In this document: positions 43,425 to 50,797 of the stretch, piece by piece | How the letters are laid out: the number at the start of each line of letters is the position of its first letter | How positions within the stretch are numbered: position 1 is the first letter of the stretch | DNA from: an uncultured Clostridia bacterium | GTDB taxonomy: Bacteria; Bacillota; Clostridia; Christensenellales; CAG-917 | Direction: 5' to 3' | NCBI GenBank assembly: GCA_934233745.1 | Contig: CAKQGN010000002.1 | Coordinates: forward strand, 124,001-188,000 | DNA length: 64,000 bases | Translations under genes and position numbers: made by a program | The notes under the pieces: model-generated | Told to the model about the DNA's origin: nothing | Seen by the model: only the letters and a program-made list of their open reading frames with translations | The model's database searches: none

Positions 43425-44080
43425 TCCCCCTTTCCTCACGTGTTTTGTTCGTCCTCTACAAGAGCGGGGCAGCGTGTACTCTAAATTAGATGTGCCCCCT
43501 CTTTCCGGACACGCCGGTATTTCTCCCACCACTCAGATAGGGGCAATTCTCTACAAGATTACCCGTCGTTCGTGGGGGAGACAATCGGCACTCGCATAGA
43601 TAGGGACAATTCTCTCATTATGCCACTTCGCCTGCGTGGCGGCTGCGCAATAGAATGCCACGCATTCTCGTGCTTTTCGTCAAGCTCGGCGCTCATATTC
43701 TCGCCGCCGTTGCGGCTCGTGTTCCGTCTGCGAATAAGCACATACCGTTTATAAGTACGTTTCGAATAAGTTTTCGTTCGGGTGTGGGCGTCCCGCCCGC
43801 AACTGCAACAAAGTTGCAATATCACTTGCGCAAAGCGCAAATATCACTGTTGCCATAGGCAACAATATCATGCACGCGTTGCGTGCATATCATTTACCTT
43901 ACCGTTGCGGCTCGCACTACGAATAAGCACATACCGTGTATAAGAACGCCCTGAATAAGTGTTCGTTTATCCGCTTGCGCCAACGGCGCATTTCACCAAG
44001 CAGACAATCTTGCGAAACTGTGGCAGGAGTTTTTGTCCCTGCTCGAACTGATAGCAAAGATTTTCTGCGCGGTAGGGATG
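43425..44080 (-). repeat. Family B long repeat, copy B3 (inverted)
   Basis: The reverse complement of copy B2 with clear identity over the blocks CTCTTTCCGGACACGCCGGT, CGTCAAGCTCGGCGCTCA, AAGCAGACAATCTTGCGAAA and GATAGCAAAGATTTTCTGCG. It contains an inverted copy of the GTGATAT hairpin array. Together with B2 it flanks the genes 41065-43381. Confidence 0.8.
43804..43893 (-). repeat. Second hairpin array with GTGATAT/ATGATAT spacers
   Basis: Read on the minus strand, the same four stems occur in the same order as at 15842-15933: GCACGC/GCGTGC, TGTTGCC/GGCAACA, TTGCGC/GCGCAA and TGCAAC/GTTGCA. Two loops have changed, but all arms are conserved. Confidence 0.85.
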
Positions 44081-44081
44081 T

Positions 44082-44149
44082 AAAAAACAAGGCAAACAAA
44101 AGGAAGACGCACAAAATTGCGCGTCTTCCGTCAAATTGCCTTGTTTTTT
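44082..44149. terminator. Nested bidirectional terminator of the 44148 gene
   Basis: The outer stem AAAAAACAAGGCAA (44082-44095) pairs with TTGCCTTGTTTTTT (44136-44149). The inner stem is GGAAGACGC (44102-44110) with GCGTCTTCC (44121-44129). The outer arm touches the stop codon of the DUF2804 gene. Confidence 0.8.
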
Positions 44150-45233
44150 ACATGTGTGTAGTCTTATCTTCTCCGATACCGATCATGCCGTCGACGACAT
44201 ATTTTTTGCCGTTTGTGTCGGTGACATATCCACTGATTGTGCCATAGGGAAGAGCATAGTAGCACATAAGAGGAATGGGCATATAAAACACTCGGTTGAT
44301 TTCAAATTTGATGTCGACTATGCCTTTGCCCGCTTCGTCTTTGATATACCATACGTTTGCTTTTTTCTTGCCTTTTTCGTGAGTGAACACGACAGGGGGC
44401 ATGGGGAATGATTCATCGTCAACCCAAATTACGTTCTCGTTGTATTGGTGCTGATCGACGGATTGATTGCGAGTGAGGTTGAACGCAAAGTATCTCTTTT
44501 GACCGTTGTCGTCGATTTGTCCCATTGTGGTGAGCCAATCGTAGTGTGCGTTGAACGGATAGAATCCTTTGTGATCGTCGATAATGCCGACAGAGCGTTC
44601 GTTGGTTGTGAAAACTTTGCCGTTGAGAGTTATCGTGCCCGACGCTTTGAAGAAATCCTTTTCGCTGTACAATGCGTTTCTGAACGAGCCGTCTTTGTTT
44701 CTTGCAAGAGGCATAACGCCGTTGGCAAGAGGGGAGATACGCTCAAAATGAATATCGATTGTAAATTCGCCGCTTTTGCCTTTTGTAAATCCTTTTGCGT
44801 GGGCTTTACCGTTTAGAAAGTCGTTTTCGATTTTATACTCGCTGTTTTTTGTTTTGCAATAGCAATGGTCGTCCACAAGTTGCGTTGCCACGTGCGCTTT
44901 TTTCTTTGGCACGAGGTTGCGCCAGCTGTAGATTTTGTTTTCTTTTTTGTCGTACCAGACAAAGATGGAAAAGCCCATCGGACCGGTGTTGTAAACCGCG
45001 CTGATGAGCGCGCCCTCGTCCATATGGACTTCAAACGCTTCCCATTCGACAAGCCTTGACGGTTTCATAAAATCGGGCATTTTGCTTCCGCACGGTTTCA
45101 CTGCGTCAAGAAGATTCAGATTTTTGAAAGGCGCGTCGAAAGTGCCGAAATGCACCTTGCCGTTTTCCACGATAGAATCGGGCGTGGGGGCGGGCAAACG
45201 CGTCGAACTGATGTAATCGGGTAAATTGCTCAT
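44148..45233 (-). CDS. DUF2804 family protein, copy 2
   Basis: A 361-residue soluble protein similar in layout to the protein at 39303 but clearly diverged, again resembling DUF2804. Blocks are DEGALISAVYNTGPMGFSIF near the middle of the N-terminal half (quoted in part), TTNERSVGIIDDHKGFYPF, then RYFAFNLTRNQS and the C-terminal YALPYGTISGYVTD. No signal peptide. The ATG follows GGGAGAAAT and the gene has its own promoter. Two family members within 5 kb, on opposite strands and bracketing inverted repeats, suggest an old duplication or rearrangement. Confidence 0.7.
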   Translation of the reverse strand: MSNLPDYISSTRLPAPTPDSIVENGKVHFGTFDAPFKNLNLLDAVKPCGSKMPDFMKPSRLVEWEAFEVHMDEGALISAVYNTGPMGFSIFVWYDKKENKIYSWRNLVPKKKAHVATQLVDDHCYCKTKNSEYKIENDFLNGKAHAKGFTKGKSGEFTIDIHFERISPLANGVMPLARNKDGSFRNALYSEKDFFKASGTITLNGKVFTTNERSVGIIDDHKGFYPFNAHYDWLTTMGQIDDNGQKRYFAFNLTRNQSVDQHQYNENVIWVDDESFPMPPVVFTHEKGKKKANVWYIKDEAGKGIVDIKFEINRVFYMPIPLMCYYALPYGTISGYVTDTNGKKYVVDGMIGIGEDKTTHM

Positions 45234-45261
45234 TCTATTTCTCCCTTAGTATGATATTCAA

Positions 45262-45290
45262 ATTGTAACACAATAGTTGCGCTTATGCAA
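45262..45290 (-). promoter_or_regulatory. Promoter of DUF2804 copy 2
   Basis: On the minus strand: TTGCAT (45290-45285), a 17-nt spacer and TACAAT (45267-45262). The rest of the 420-nt gap up to 45606 shows no gene or repeat. Confidence 0.7.
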
Positions 45291-45606
45291 TAAGCTCGCC
45301 CGATTTTTTTACACAAACGTACGATATTTTTTATAGTCCTCGCATTTTTGACAAAACGTCTTATACGTTATGCGTGTGCAAAAAAATAAAAAGCACTCCC
45401 GAATATTGCCAAAAAGTCACAAACCGACGATAGAAGTTGCAAATCAAAATGAGTTTCCGAGTTGTTTGTGAGCGGACAAGAAAAAGCGATAAATTGCAAT
45501 ATGTCGGTTTTATAATGTCAAAACGCAGTGATAAAATCCAGTTTTGTTCAAAAATTGGCTTTTAATATCTCAAGCGAAGGGCGATGTTTTTTTGACCGAT
45601 ATGATG

Positions 45607-45635
45607 TTGAAAAAAGAAAAAGAATTTGATATACT
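45607..45635 (+). promoter_or_regulatory. Promoter of the PH-domain protein gene
   Basis: TTGAAA, a 17-nt spacer and TATACT (45630-45635), directly before AAGGAG and the ATG. Confidence 0.75.
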
Positions 45636-45653
45636 GTTAAGAAGGAGAACTAT

Positions 45654-46337
45654 ATGAAATACAACGAAAACTATTTTCAAAACGGAAACAATCAAGATGA
45701 GCCGAAAACCATTCAAAGTTCGCTTGTAGAGGGAGAACAAATCGAGTGGAGCGGCAAACCTCAAAGAAAAGCGTTTATTGTAAACAATGTGTTGAAGATG
45801 CTTCCCGTTGCTTTTTTGTGGCTCGTGTTCGATACGTTTTTTATCGTTATGCTTACAAAAACCGCCGATATGCTTCCTGTCCCGGCGATAGTTTTTTTGT
45901 GTATATTTTTTGTGTTTCATCTTATGCCGGTTTGGATATGGATTTATAGATGCGCAACCGCAAGCAAGCGTCACAAAAACATCGAATACGCCTTTACAAA
46001 CAAGCGCATCATCGTGCGCAAAGGCATCGTTGCCGTCGATTTCAAAAGCATAGACTACAAAGACGTCGTTGCGGTCAATCTGCGCTACGGTCTTATCGAC
46101 AAAGCGGCAAAAGTCGGCGACATTTACATCACGTCAACAGGCAAAGCAACTGTCCTCGAAGACCTTGAAAATCCCGCGTCCGTTGAGCAACTCCTTCAAA
46201 GGATAATATCCGACAAAAAACCCGGGGTTGCTTTCACCGACAATGCAAAAGTCACGTATGTCAAGTGCAAGTATTGCGGCACGAAGAACGTGTCCGATGC
46301 GGATAAGTGTTCTTCTTGCGGCGCACCGTTGGATTAA
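45654..46337 (+). CDS. Membrane protein with bacterial PH domain and C-terminal zinc ribbon
   Basis: A 227-residue protein. After a polar N-terminus (EGEQIEWSGKPQRKAF, typical of bPH_2 proteins) come two membrane segments (about 45-67 and 75-100). Then a PH-like domain follows (AFTNKRIIVRKGIVAVDFKSIDYKD in parts, residues about 112-185), with YITSTGKA. The C-terminus is a zinc ribbon with KYCGTKN and CSSCGAPLD. PH-domain proteins of this type are envelope proteins of unknown function; the added zinc ribbon is less common. It has its own promoter and terminator. Confidence 0.82.
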   Translation: MKYNENYFQNGNNQDEPKTIQSSLVEGEQIEWSGKPQRKAFIVNNVLKMLPVAFLWLVFDTFFIVMLTKTADMLPVPAIVFLCIFFVFHLMPVWIWIYRCATASKRHKNIEYAFTNKRIIVRKGIVAVDFKSIDYKDVVAVNLRYGLIDKAAKVGDIYITSTGKATVLEDLENPASVEQLLQRIISDKKPGVAFTDNAKVTYVKCKYCGTKNVSDADKCSSCGAPLD

Positions 46338-46366
46338 ATCTTTTCAAAGCTCAACATGTGTTGTAT

Positions 46367-46438
46367 GCACCCGCAAAGCGACAAATCGTGTGTGTTTTTT
46401 ACATCGGGTTTGTCGCGTTACGGGTGCTTTTGCGTTTT
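46367..46438 (+). terminator. Terminator after the PH-domain gene
   Basis: GCACCCG...AAAGCGACAAA pairs with TTTGTCGCGTTACGGGTGC, followed by a T-rich stretch. Confidence 0.7.
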
Positions 46439-46585
46439 TATCGGCATTCGTCGGTTCTGCGAGGGGTAATGACTTAAACGAAAGGAGGTTATTTGCGGTG
46501 CGACTTTGTATACCGCAAAAATTTTTCGATACCGGCGCAAATTTGCCATATGCCTGCGGCTTTGCGGTTTTTTCGAGTGTATAAG

Positions 46586-46615
46586 TTGTTTTTGGGTATG
46601 GACATTTTATATAAT
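46586..46615 (+). promoter_or_regulatory. Promoter of the GH3 gene
   Basis: TTGTTT, an 18-nt spacer and TATAAT (46610-46615). Confidence 0.65.
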
Positions 46616-46656
46616 AAATTGTAAAATATTTTTGTAGAAAACAATCGAGGTTTTTC

Positions 46657-49197
46657 ATGAGCTTGATTTCAAAGATTGTCAATTTGTTTTCGCCCACGGC
46701 GCAAAAGACGGGCAGTGACGACTCAAACAAAATGGGCGTGACGTCAAAGCGTATGCGCGAAACGGCGTGCGCCATGGCGGAGGAGGGCATCGTACTGTTG
46801 AAAAACGACGGTGCGCTACCCCTCGGAGCAGATGACGAGGTTGCCGTTTTCGGTCGTACGCAAATCGACTGGTTTTGCGTGGGTTACGGATCCGGCGGCG
46901 ATGTGAAAGCACCCTACAAAATTACGTTTGCAAACGCTCTAAAAAATCAAAAAGATATAAAAATCAATCGTGAAGTCATGGCGGTCTATGAAAACTGGTG
47001 CGCAAAGAATGTTCCCGACGAAGGATTTTGGGGGCATTGGCCGTACCGTTTCAAAGAGATGCCGCTAAGTTCTGACTTTGTCAAAAAAGCAAGAGAAAGC
47101 TCAAACGCGGCGATTGTCGTCATCGGACGTTCCGCAGGCGAGGACAGAGAGCAGAAACTAAAGAAAGGCAGTTTTTATCTTGCAAACGACGAGCTGGATA
47201 TGATTGACAAGGTTTGCGCCGTATTTAGAAAAGTGGTGCTTGTTCTCGACACGGGCAATGTCATAGATTTGGAGCAAATAAGCGATTTTGGCGACAATAT
47301 CTCCGCAATCGTACTGGCATGGCAAGGCGGTATGGAAAGCGGGCGCGCGCTTTGCAACGTATTGTCGGGCAAAGTCAATCCGTCAGGGAGGCTTACGGAT
47401 ACAATCGCAATCGCATACGACGCATATCCGTCCTCCAATCAATTCGGCTACAAAAAATTCAACATCTATGAAGAAGACGTTTTTGTCGGTTATCGCTATT
47501 TCGAGACGTTTGCCAAGGAAGAAGTTTTGTATCCTTTCGGCTACGGGCTTTCGTACACGACTTTTGAAATCGAGGGAGGCGTTGAGAAAACTCCGAGCGG
47601 CGTAAGGGTGCGCGCAAAAGTCAAAAACACGGGAGAGCGCAAAGGGAAAACCGTTGTGCAAGTCTACGTCAAAAAAGCGGACGGAATGTTGCCGAAACCT
47701 GCAAGAGAACTTGTCGCGTTTGCAAAAACCGATGAGCTTGAAAGCGGTGCGGAGCAGGAGTTGTCGTTCGATATAGGAGAGTACGCTCTTTCAAGCTATG
47801 ACGAAGAAGGAGCAACGGGATACAATGCGTGCTGGCTGCTGGAATACGGCGATTATGAGTTTTTCGTCGGCGAAAACGTCAGGGACGCCGAGAGCGTCGG
47901 TTTTGTCGGATTCGACAAAAAAGTTACAAGCGTCTGCAACACCGCATGTTCGCCGCAAAAAGATTTGTCGGTATTGGCTCAATACGATTCGGCAAATTCG
48001 CTCTGCGCGGATTTATCTCGATTTTCGGGCAAGGAAACGTTTGACGAGTTCAAACAAAAAATGGATAGTCTGAGCGACGACGAGATCGAGCGTTTTATGA
48101 ACAACCTCGAATACACGCTGGAAAATTATGGTTGGAAATATCGTGTCGTTCATGCCAAAAGCGGCTATCTGAAAGAGCGTATAGAAAGAGGCATTCCAAA
48201 AGAAATTCCGCAAAACAAGGGGTTTAACGTATCGTTTTGTGATGTTAAAGACGGTGTTGCGACGCTTGACGAGTTTATATCGACACTCTCGGATGAGGAG
48301 CTGGAAGCTCTTTGCCACGGCGATTTGCGCATGAACAGTCCTCTCGGTGCAACAGGCAACGCCGGTGCGCTTGGCGGTGTAAGCGAAAGTTTGAGAGCAA
48401 AGGGTGTTCCGTCGGCAACGACGACGGACGGGCCGAGCGGTATACGCCTTTGCCAAAAGGCGAGTTTGCTTCCTTGCGGAACATGCATAGCGTCATCGTG
48501 GAACGAAACGCTTACAAAAGAGCTATATTCTTGCGTAAGTTCCGAGATGGTCGAAAAAGGTTCGGACGTGCTTTTGGCTCCCGGTATGAATATACACAGA
48601 AACGTGCTTTGCGGACGCAACTTCGAGTATTATTCGGAAGATCCTTATCTCACGGGCAAAACGGCTGCCGCAGCGGTTAAAGGTATACAGTCGGAGGGCG
48701 TTGCGAGTTGCGTCAAGCATTTTGCTTGCAACAATCAGGAAAGATTCCGCTTTGTCAACGACAGTCGTCTGAGCGAGCGCGCTTTGCGTGAAATCTATCT
48801 CAAAGGATTTGAAATTGCCGTAAAAGAGGCAAATCCGCTTGCCGTGATGACGTCCTACAACAAAGTCAACGGTGTGTATTGCTATCACAACTACGACCTC
48901 GTGACCACGATTCTGAGAGGAGAGTGGGGCTTTGAAAATATGGTGATGACGGACTGGTGGACGAAAAAAGCCAAAAATCCGTTGTTCAAAGGCGTCGACG
49001 ACAATGCGTACAGAGTGCGTGCCGGCGTTGACGTGCTTATGCCGGGCGGCTCCAGAGTGCGTGGCAAGTATGACGGCTCAACCCTCAAATCTCTGAACAA
49101 CGGAGGGCTAAAACGCTCCGAACTGCAACGCACCGCAAGACACGTGTTGTCCTTCTTGCTTAAAGTAGGCACCGTGTCCGGTAAAATCGGAAAATAA
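46657..49197 (+). CDS. Glycoside hydrolase family 3 enzyme, domain-permuted
   Basis: An 846-residue GH3 enzyme in which the usual domain order is swapped. The alpha/beta sandwich normally at the C-terminus comes first (AEEGIVLLKNDGALPL, then VLAWQGGMESGRALCNVLSG and YPFGYGLSYTTFE). A fibronectin III-like domain follows (VRVRAKVKNTGERKGKTVVQ in parts). The TIM-barrel domain is last (TDGPSGIR, GRNFEYYSEDPYLTGK, VKHFACNNQE, and the nucleophile Asp in MVMTDWW). Permuted GH3 enzymes are known from rumen and gut Clostridia as beta-glucosidases/xylosidases. No signal peptide is visible, so it is probably intracellular. The ATG follows GAGG. Confidence 0.9.
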   Translation: MSLISKIVNLFSPTAQKTGSDDSNKMGVTSKRMRETACAMAEEGIVLLKNDGALPLGADDEVAVFGRTQIDWFCVGYGSGGDVKAPYKITFANALKNQKDIKINREVMAVYENWCAKNVPDEGFWGHWPYRFKEMPLSSDFVKKARESSNAAIVVIGRSAGEDREQKLKKGSFYLANDELDMIDKVCAVFRKVVLVLDTGNVIDLEQISDFGDNISAIVLAWQGGMESGRALCNVLSGKVNPSGRLTDTIAIAYDAYPSSNQFGYKKFNIYEEDVFVGYRYFETFAKEEVLYPFGYGLSYTTFEIEGGVEKTPSGVRVRAKVKNTGERKGKTVVQVYVKKADGMLPKPARELVAFAKTDELESGAEQELSFDIGEYALSSYDEEGATGYNACWLLEYGDYEFFVGENVRDAESVGFVGFDKKVTSVCNTACSPQKDLSVLAQYDSANSLCADLSRFSGKETFDEFKQKMDSLSDDEIERFMNNLEYTLENYGWKYRVVHAKSGYLKERIERGIPKEIPQNKGFNVSFCDVKDGVATLDEFISTLSDEELEALCHGDLRMNSPLGATGNAGALGGVSESLRAKGVPSATTTDGPSGIRLCQKASLLPCGTCIASSWNETLTKELYSCVSSEMVEKGSDVLLAPGMNIHRNVLCGRNFEYYSEDPYLTGKTAAAAVKGIQSEGVASCVKHFACNNQERFRFVNDSRLSERALREIYLKGFEIAVKEANPLAVMTSYNKVNGVYCYHNYDLVTTILRGEWGFENMVMTDWWTKKAKNPLFKGVDDNAYRVRAGVDVLMPGGSRVRGKYDGSTLKSLNNGGLKRSELQRTARHVLSFLLKVGTVSGKIGK

Positions 49198-49238
49198 TTA
49201 TCGAAAACGGAAAATCCGCATCGATATAAAGGGAAAAT

Positions 49239-50591
49239 ATGAGAAGACTAAAAAGGATTTCGATAGTGCTTTTGGTGCTTGTCGTTGTGATGACGGCAAG
49301 TGCGATTATGGTTGCTTGCGGCGACAAGAGCAACGATATCGCCGTTACGTTTGTCAAAGCAAGTCAAAGCGAGGACGGATATGCCACGGTGTATGCCCCC
49401 GACGACAGAGATATAAAGATTATGGTGATTTCAGATCCGCAGGTCGACGTTTATGAAAAATACAAAGTCGTCGGAAGCCCCGGCAACGACAAAACATATG
49501 CGTTTGTCAAGGATTTTGTCAAAACCGTCGATCCCGATTTTGTCGTTATAAACGGCGATCTTGTTATGAACGATATGCCGTTCAAATCGTCTACGCCGTA
49601 TTTTGACAGGTACGCCGAGATTTTCGAGGAGCTGAAAACGCCGTGGACGTTTGCTTTCGGCAATCACGATTGCGATTTGAAATGGACTGTCTATTCTGCC
49701 GATGTCGACACTGCGAACAGGCAGAGTTCAAAAGCAAAACTTATTGCGTATCTTGACGAAAAATATCCGCATTGTCTGATGAATTCGGACACGACATGCA
49801 AAGACGGCGACGGGAATCATTTTGTAAACGTTCGCACGCGCGCAGGCGAACTTATTTATACGCTTTGCGTTTTCGATTGCACCTTCAACGAACAAAAGGT
49901 GTACAACTATACTCCGACCGCAAACCAAGTCGAATGGTATCGCAACACCATAAATGCGATTTCCGACAAAACGCTCGGTGCGAACAGGGGCGAAAAAGTC
50001 GTAAAAAGCATGATTTTCAACCATGTCGGCATCCCCGAATTCAAGGAAGCGTGGGAAAAGGCATGGAACGGCGGAAGTCCGACAGAAGATTATTTTTACG
50101 GTCATTACTTTGAAGGCAATTACTCCAAAAAGTACGGAGATTTGCCTCAAGAAGACAGGATTTTCCCTGCCGTAAAGGCACTCGGCAGCACAACGGCAAT
50201 ATTTATGTGCCACCACCACGACAACGATTTTTCCGTCAACTACGAGGGCGTGCGCCTGACTTTCGGACAACACTCGGGCTATTCGCACAACTACCGCACG
50301 ACGCACGACGAGCACGGCAACGGCCCGACGGATTACGCAAACTGGGCAGGCGTGAGCTTTGAAAGAGTGGACGATTACGGCGACCAAAGAGGAGGCACTT
50401 GCGTTACGATTTCGAAAGAGGGCGAATTTACGATTACGCCGACTTATGCAAAAGACGTTCTTGCGAATTACGCAACAGAATATTATATCGACTACGACCA
50501 AGTTGCCGCGGCTCTTGAAGCCAACCCCAAATTCGAGAGCGGAAAAGGTCATATCGCACGCGGAACAGACAGAAAATGGAAGTTGAATTAA
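49239..50591 (+). CDS. Metallophosphoesterase lipoprotein
   Basis: A 450-residue predicted lipoprotein (lipobox MVAC, Cys27) with a calcineurin-like phosphoesterase domain. Metal-binding motifs in order are ISDPQVD (the family DxH site with Gln in place of His), VINGDLVMND, FAFGNHDCD, NHVG and CHHHDNDF. Such exported enzymes hydrolyse phosphate esters, often nucleotides or phospholipids, outside the membrane. Only 41 nt separate it from the GH3 gene, so co-transcription is likely. The ATG follows AAAGGGAAA. Confidence 0.88.
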   Translation: MRRLKRISIVLLVLVVVMTASAIMVACGDKSNDIAVTFVKASQSEDGYATVYAPDDRDIKIMVISDPQVDVYEKYKVVGSPGNDKTYAFVKDFVKTVDPDFVVINGDLVMNDMPFKSSTPYFDRYAEIFEELKTPWTFAFGNHDCDLKWTVYSADVDTANRQSSKAKLIAYLDEKYPHCLMNSDTTCKDGDGNHFVNVRTRAGELIYTLCVFDCTFNEQKVYNYTPTANQVEWYRNTINAISDKTLGANRGEKVVKSMIFNHVGIPEFKEAWEKAWNGGSPTEDYFYGHYFEGNYSKKYGDLPQEDRIFPAVKALGSTTAIFMCHHHDNDFSVNYEGVRLTFGQHSGYSHNYRTTHDEHGNGPTDYANWAGVSFERVDDYGDQRGGTCVTISKEGEFTITPTYAKDVLANYATEYYIDYDQVAAALEANPKFESGKGHIARGTDRKWKLN

Positions 50592-50684
50592 GCGGTTTTT
50601 CTTGCCCGAAACAATAAACGATACACAAACGGCGAAGTGTCGATTTTATTGATAAAAAAATATTGATATATAACGAAAATATGC

Positions 50685-50713
50685 TTGACAGTCTGTGCTT
50701 GTTTAGATATAAT
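50685..50713 (+). promoter_or_regulatory. Consensus promoter of the adhE operon
   Basis: Perfect TTGACA (50685-50690), a 17-nt spacer and perfect TATAAT (50708-50713). The leader before adhE is about 78 nt. Confidence 0.93.
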
Positions 50714-50717
50714 TATA

Positions 50718-50735
50718 TCGATAAATAGTTATCGA
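50718..50735. promoter_or_regulatory. Rex-like operator at the adhE transcription start
   Basis: TCGATAA and TTATCGA form a perfect inverted repeat with a 4-nt centre, overlapping the expected start site. The size and spacing match the Rex pattern (TTGTTAA-N4-TTAACAA) with 5 of 7 bases per half. Assignment to Rex is inferred. Confidence 0.55.
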
Positions 50736-50797
50736 AATAGTTTTACATACGAAAGATAACTTAAAAAATTTGTAAAATCGTTATAGGAGAAGCAAGC

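Noticed and set aside
46228..46584. 118-codon open frame after the PH-domain gene
   Set aside because: It overlaps the zinc-ribbon end of the real gene in another frame and crosses its terminator.
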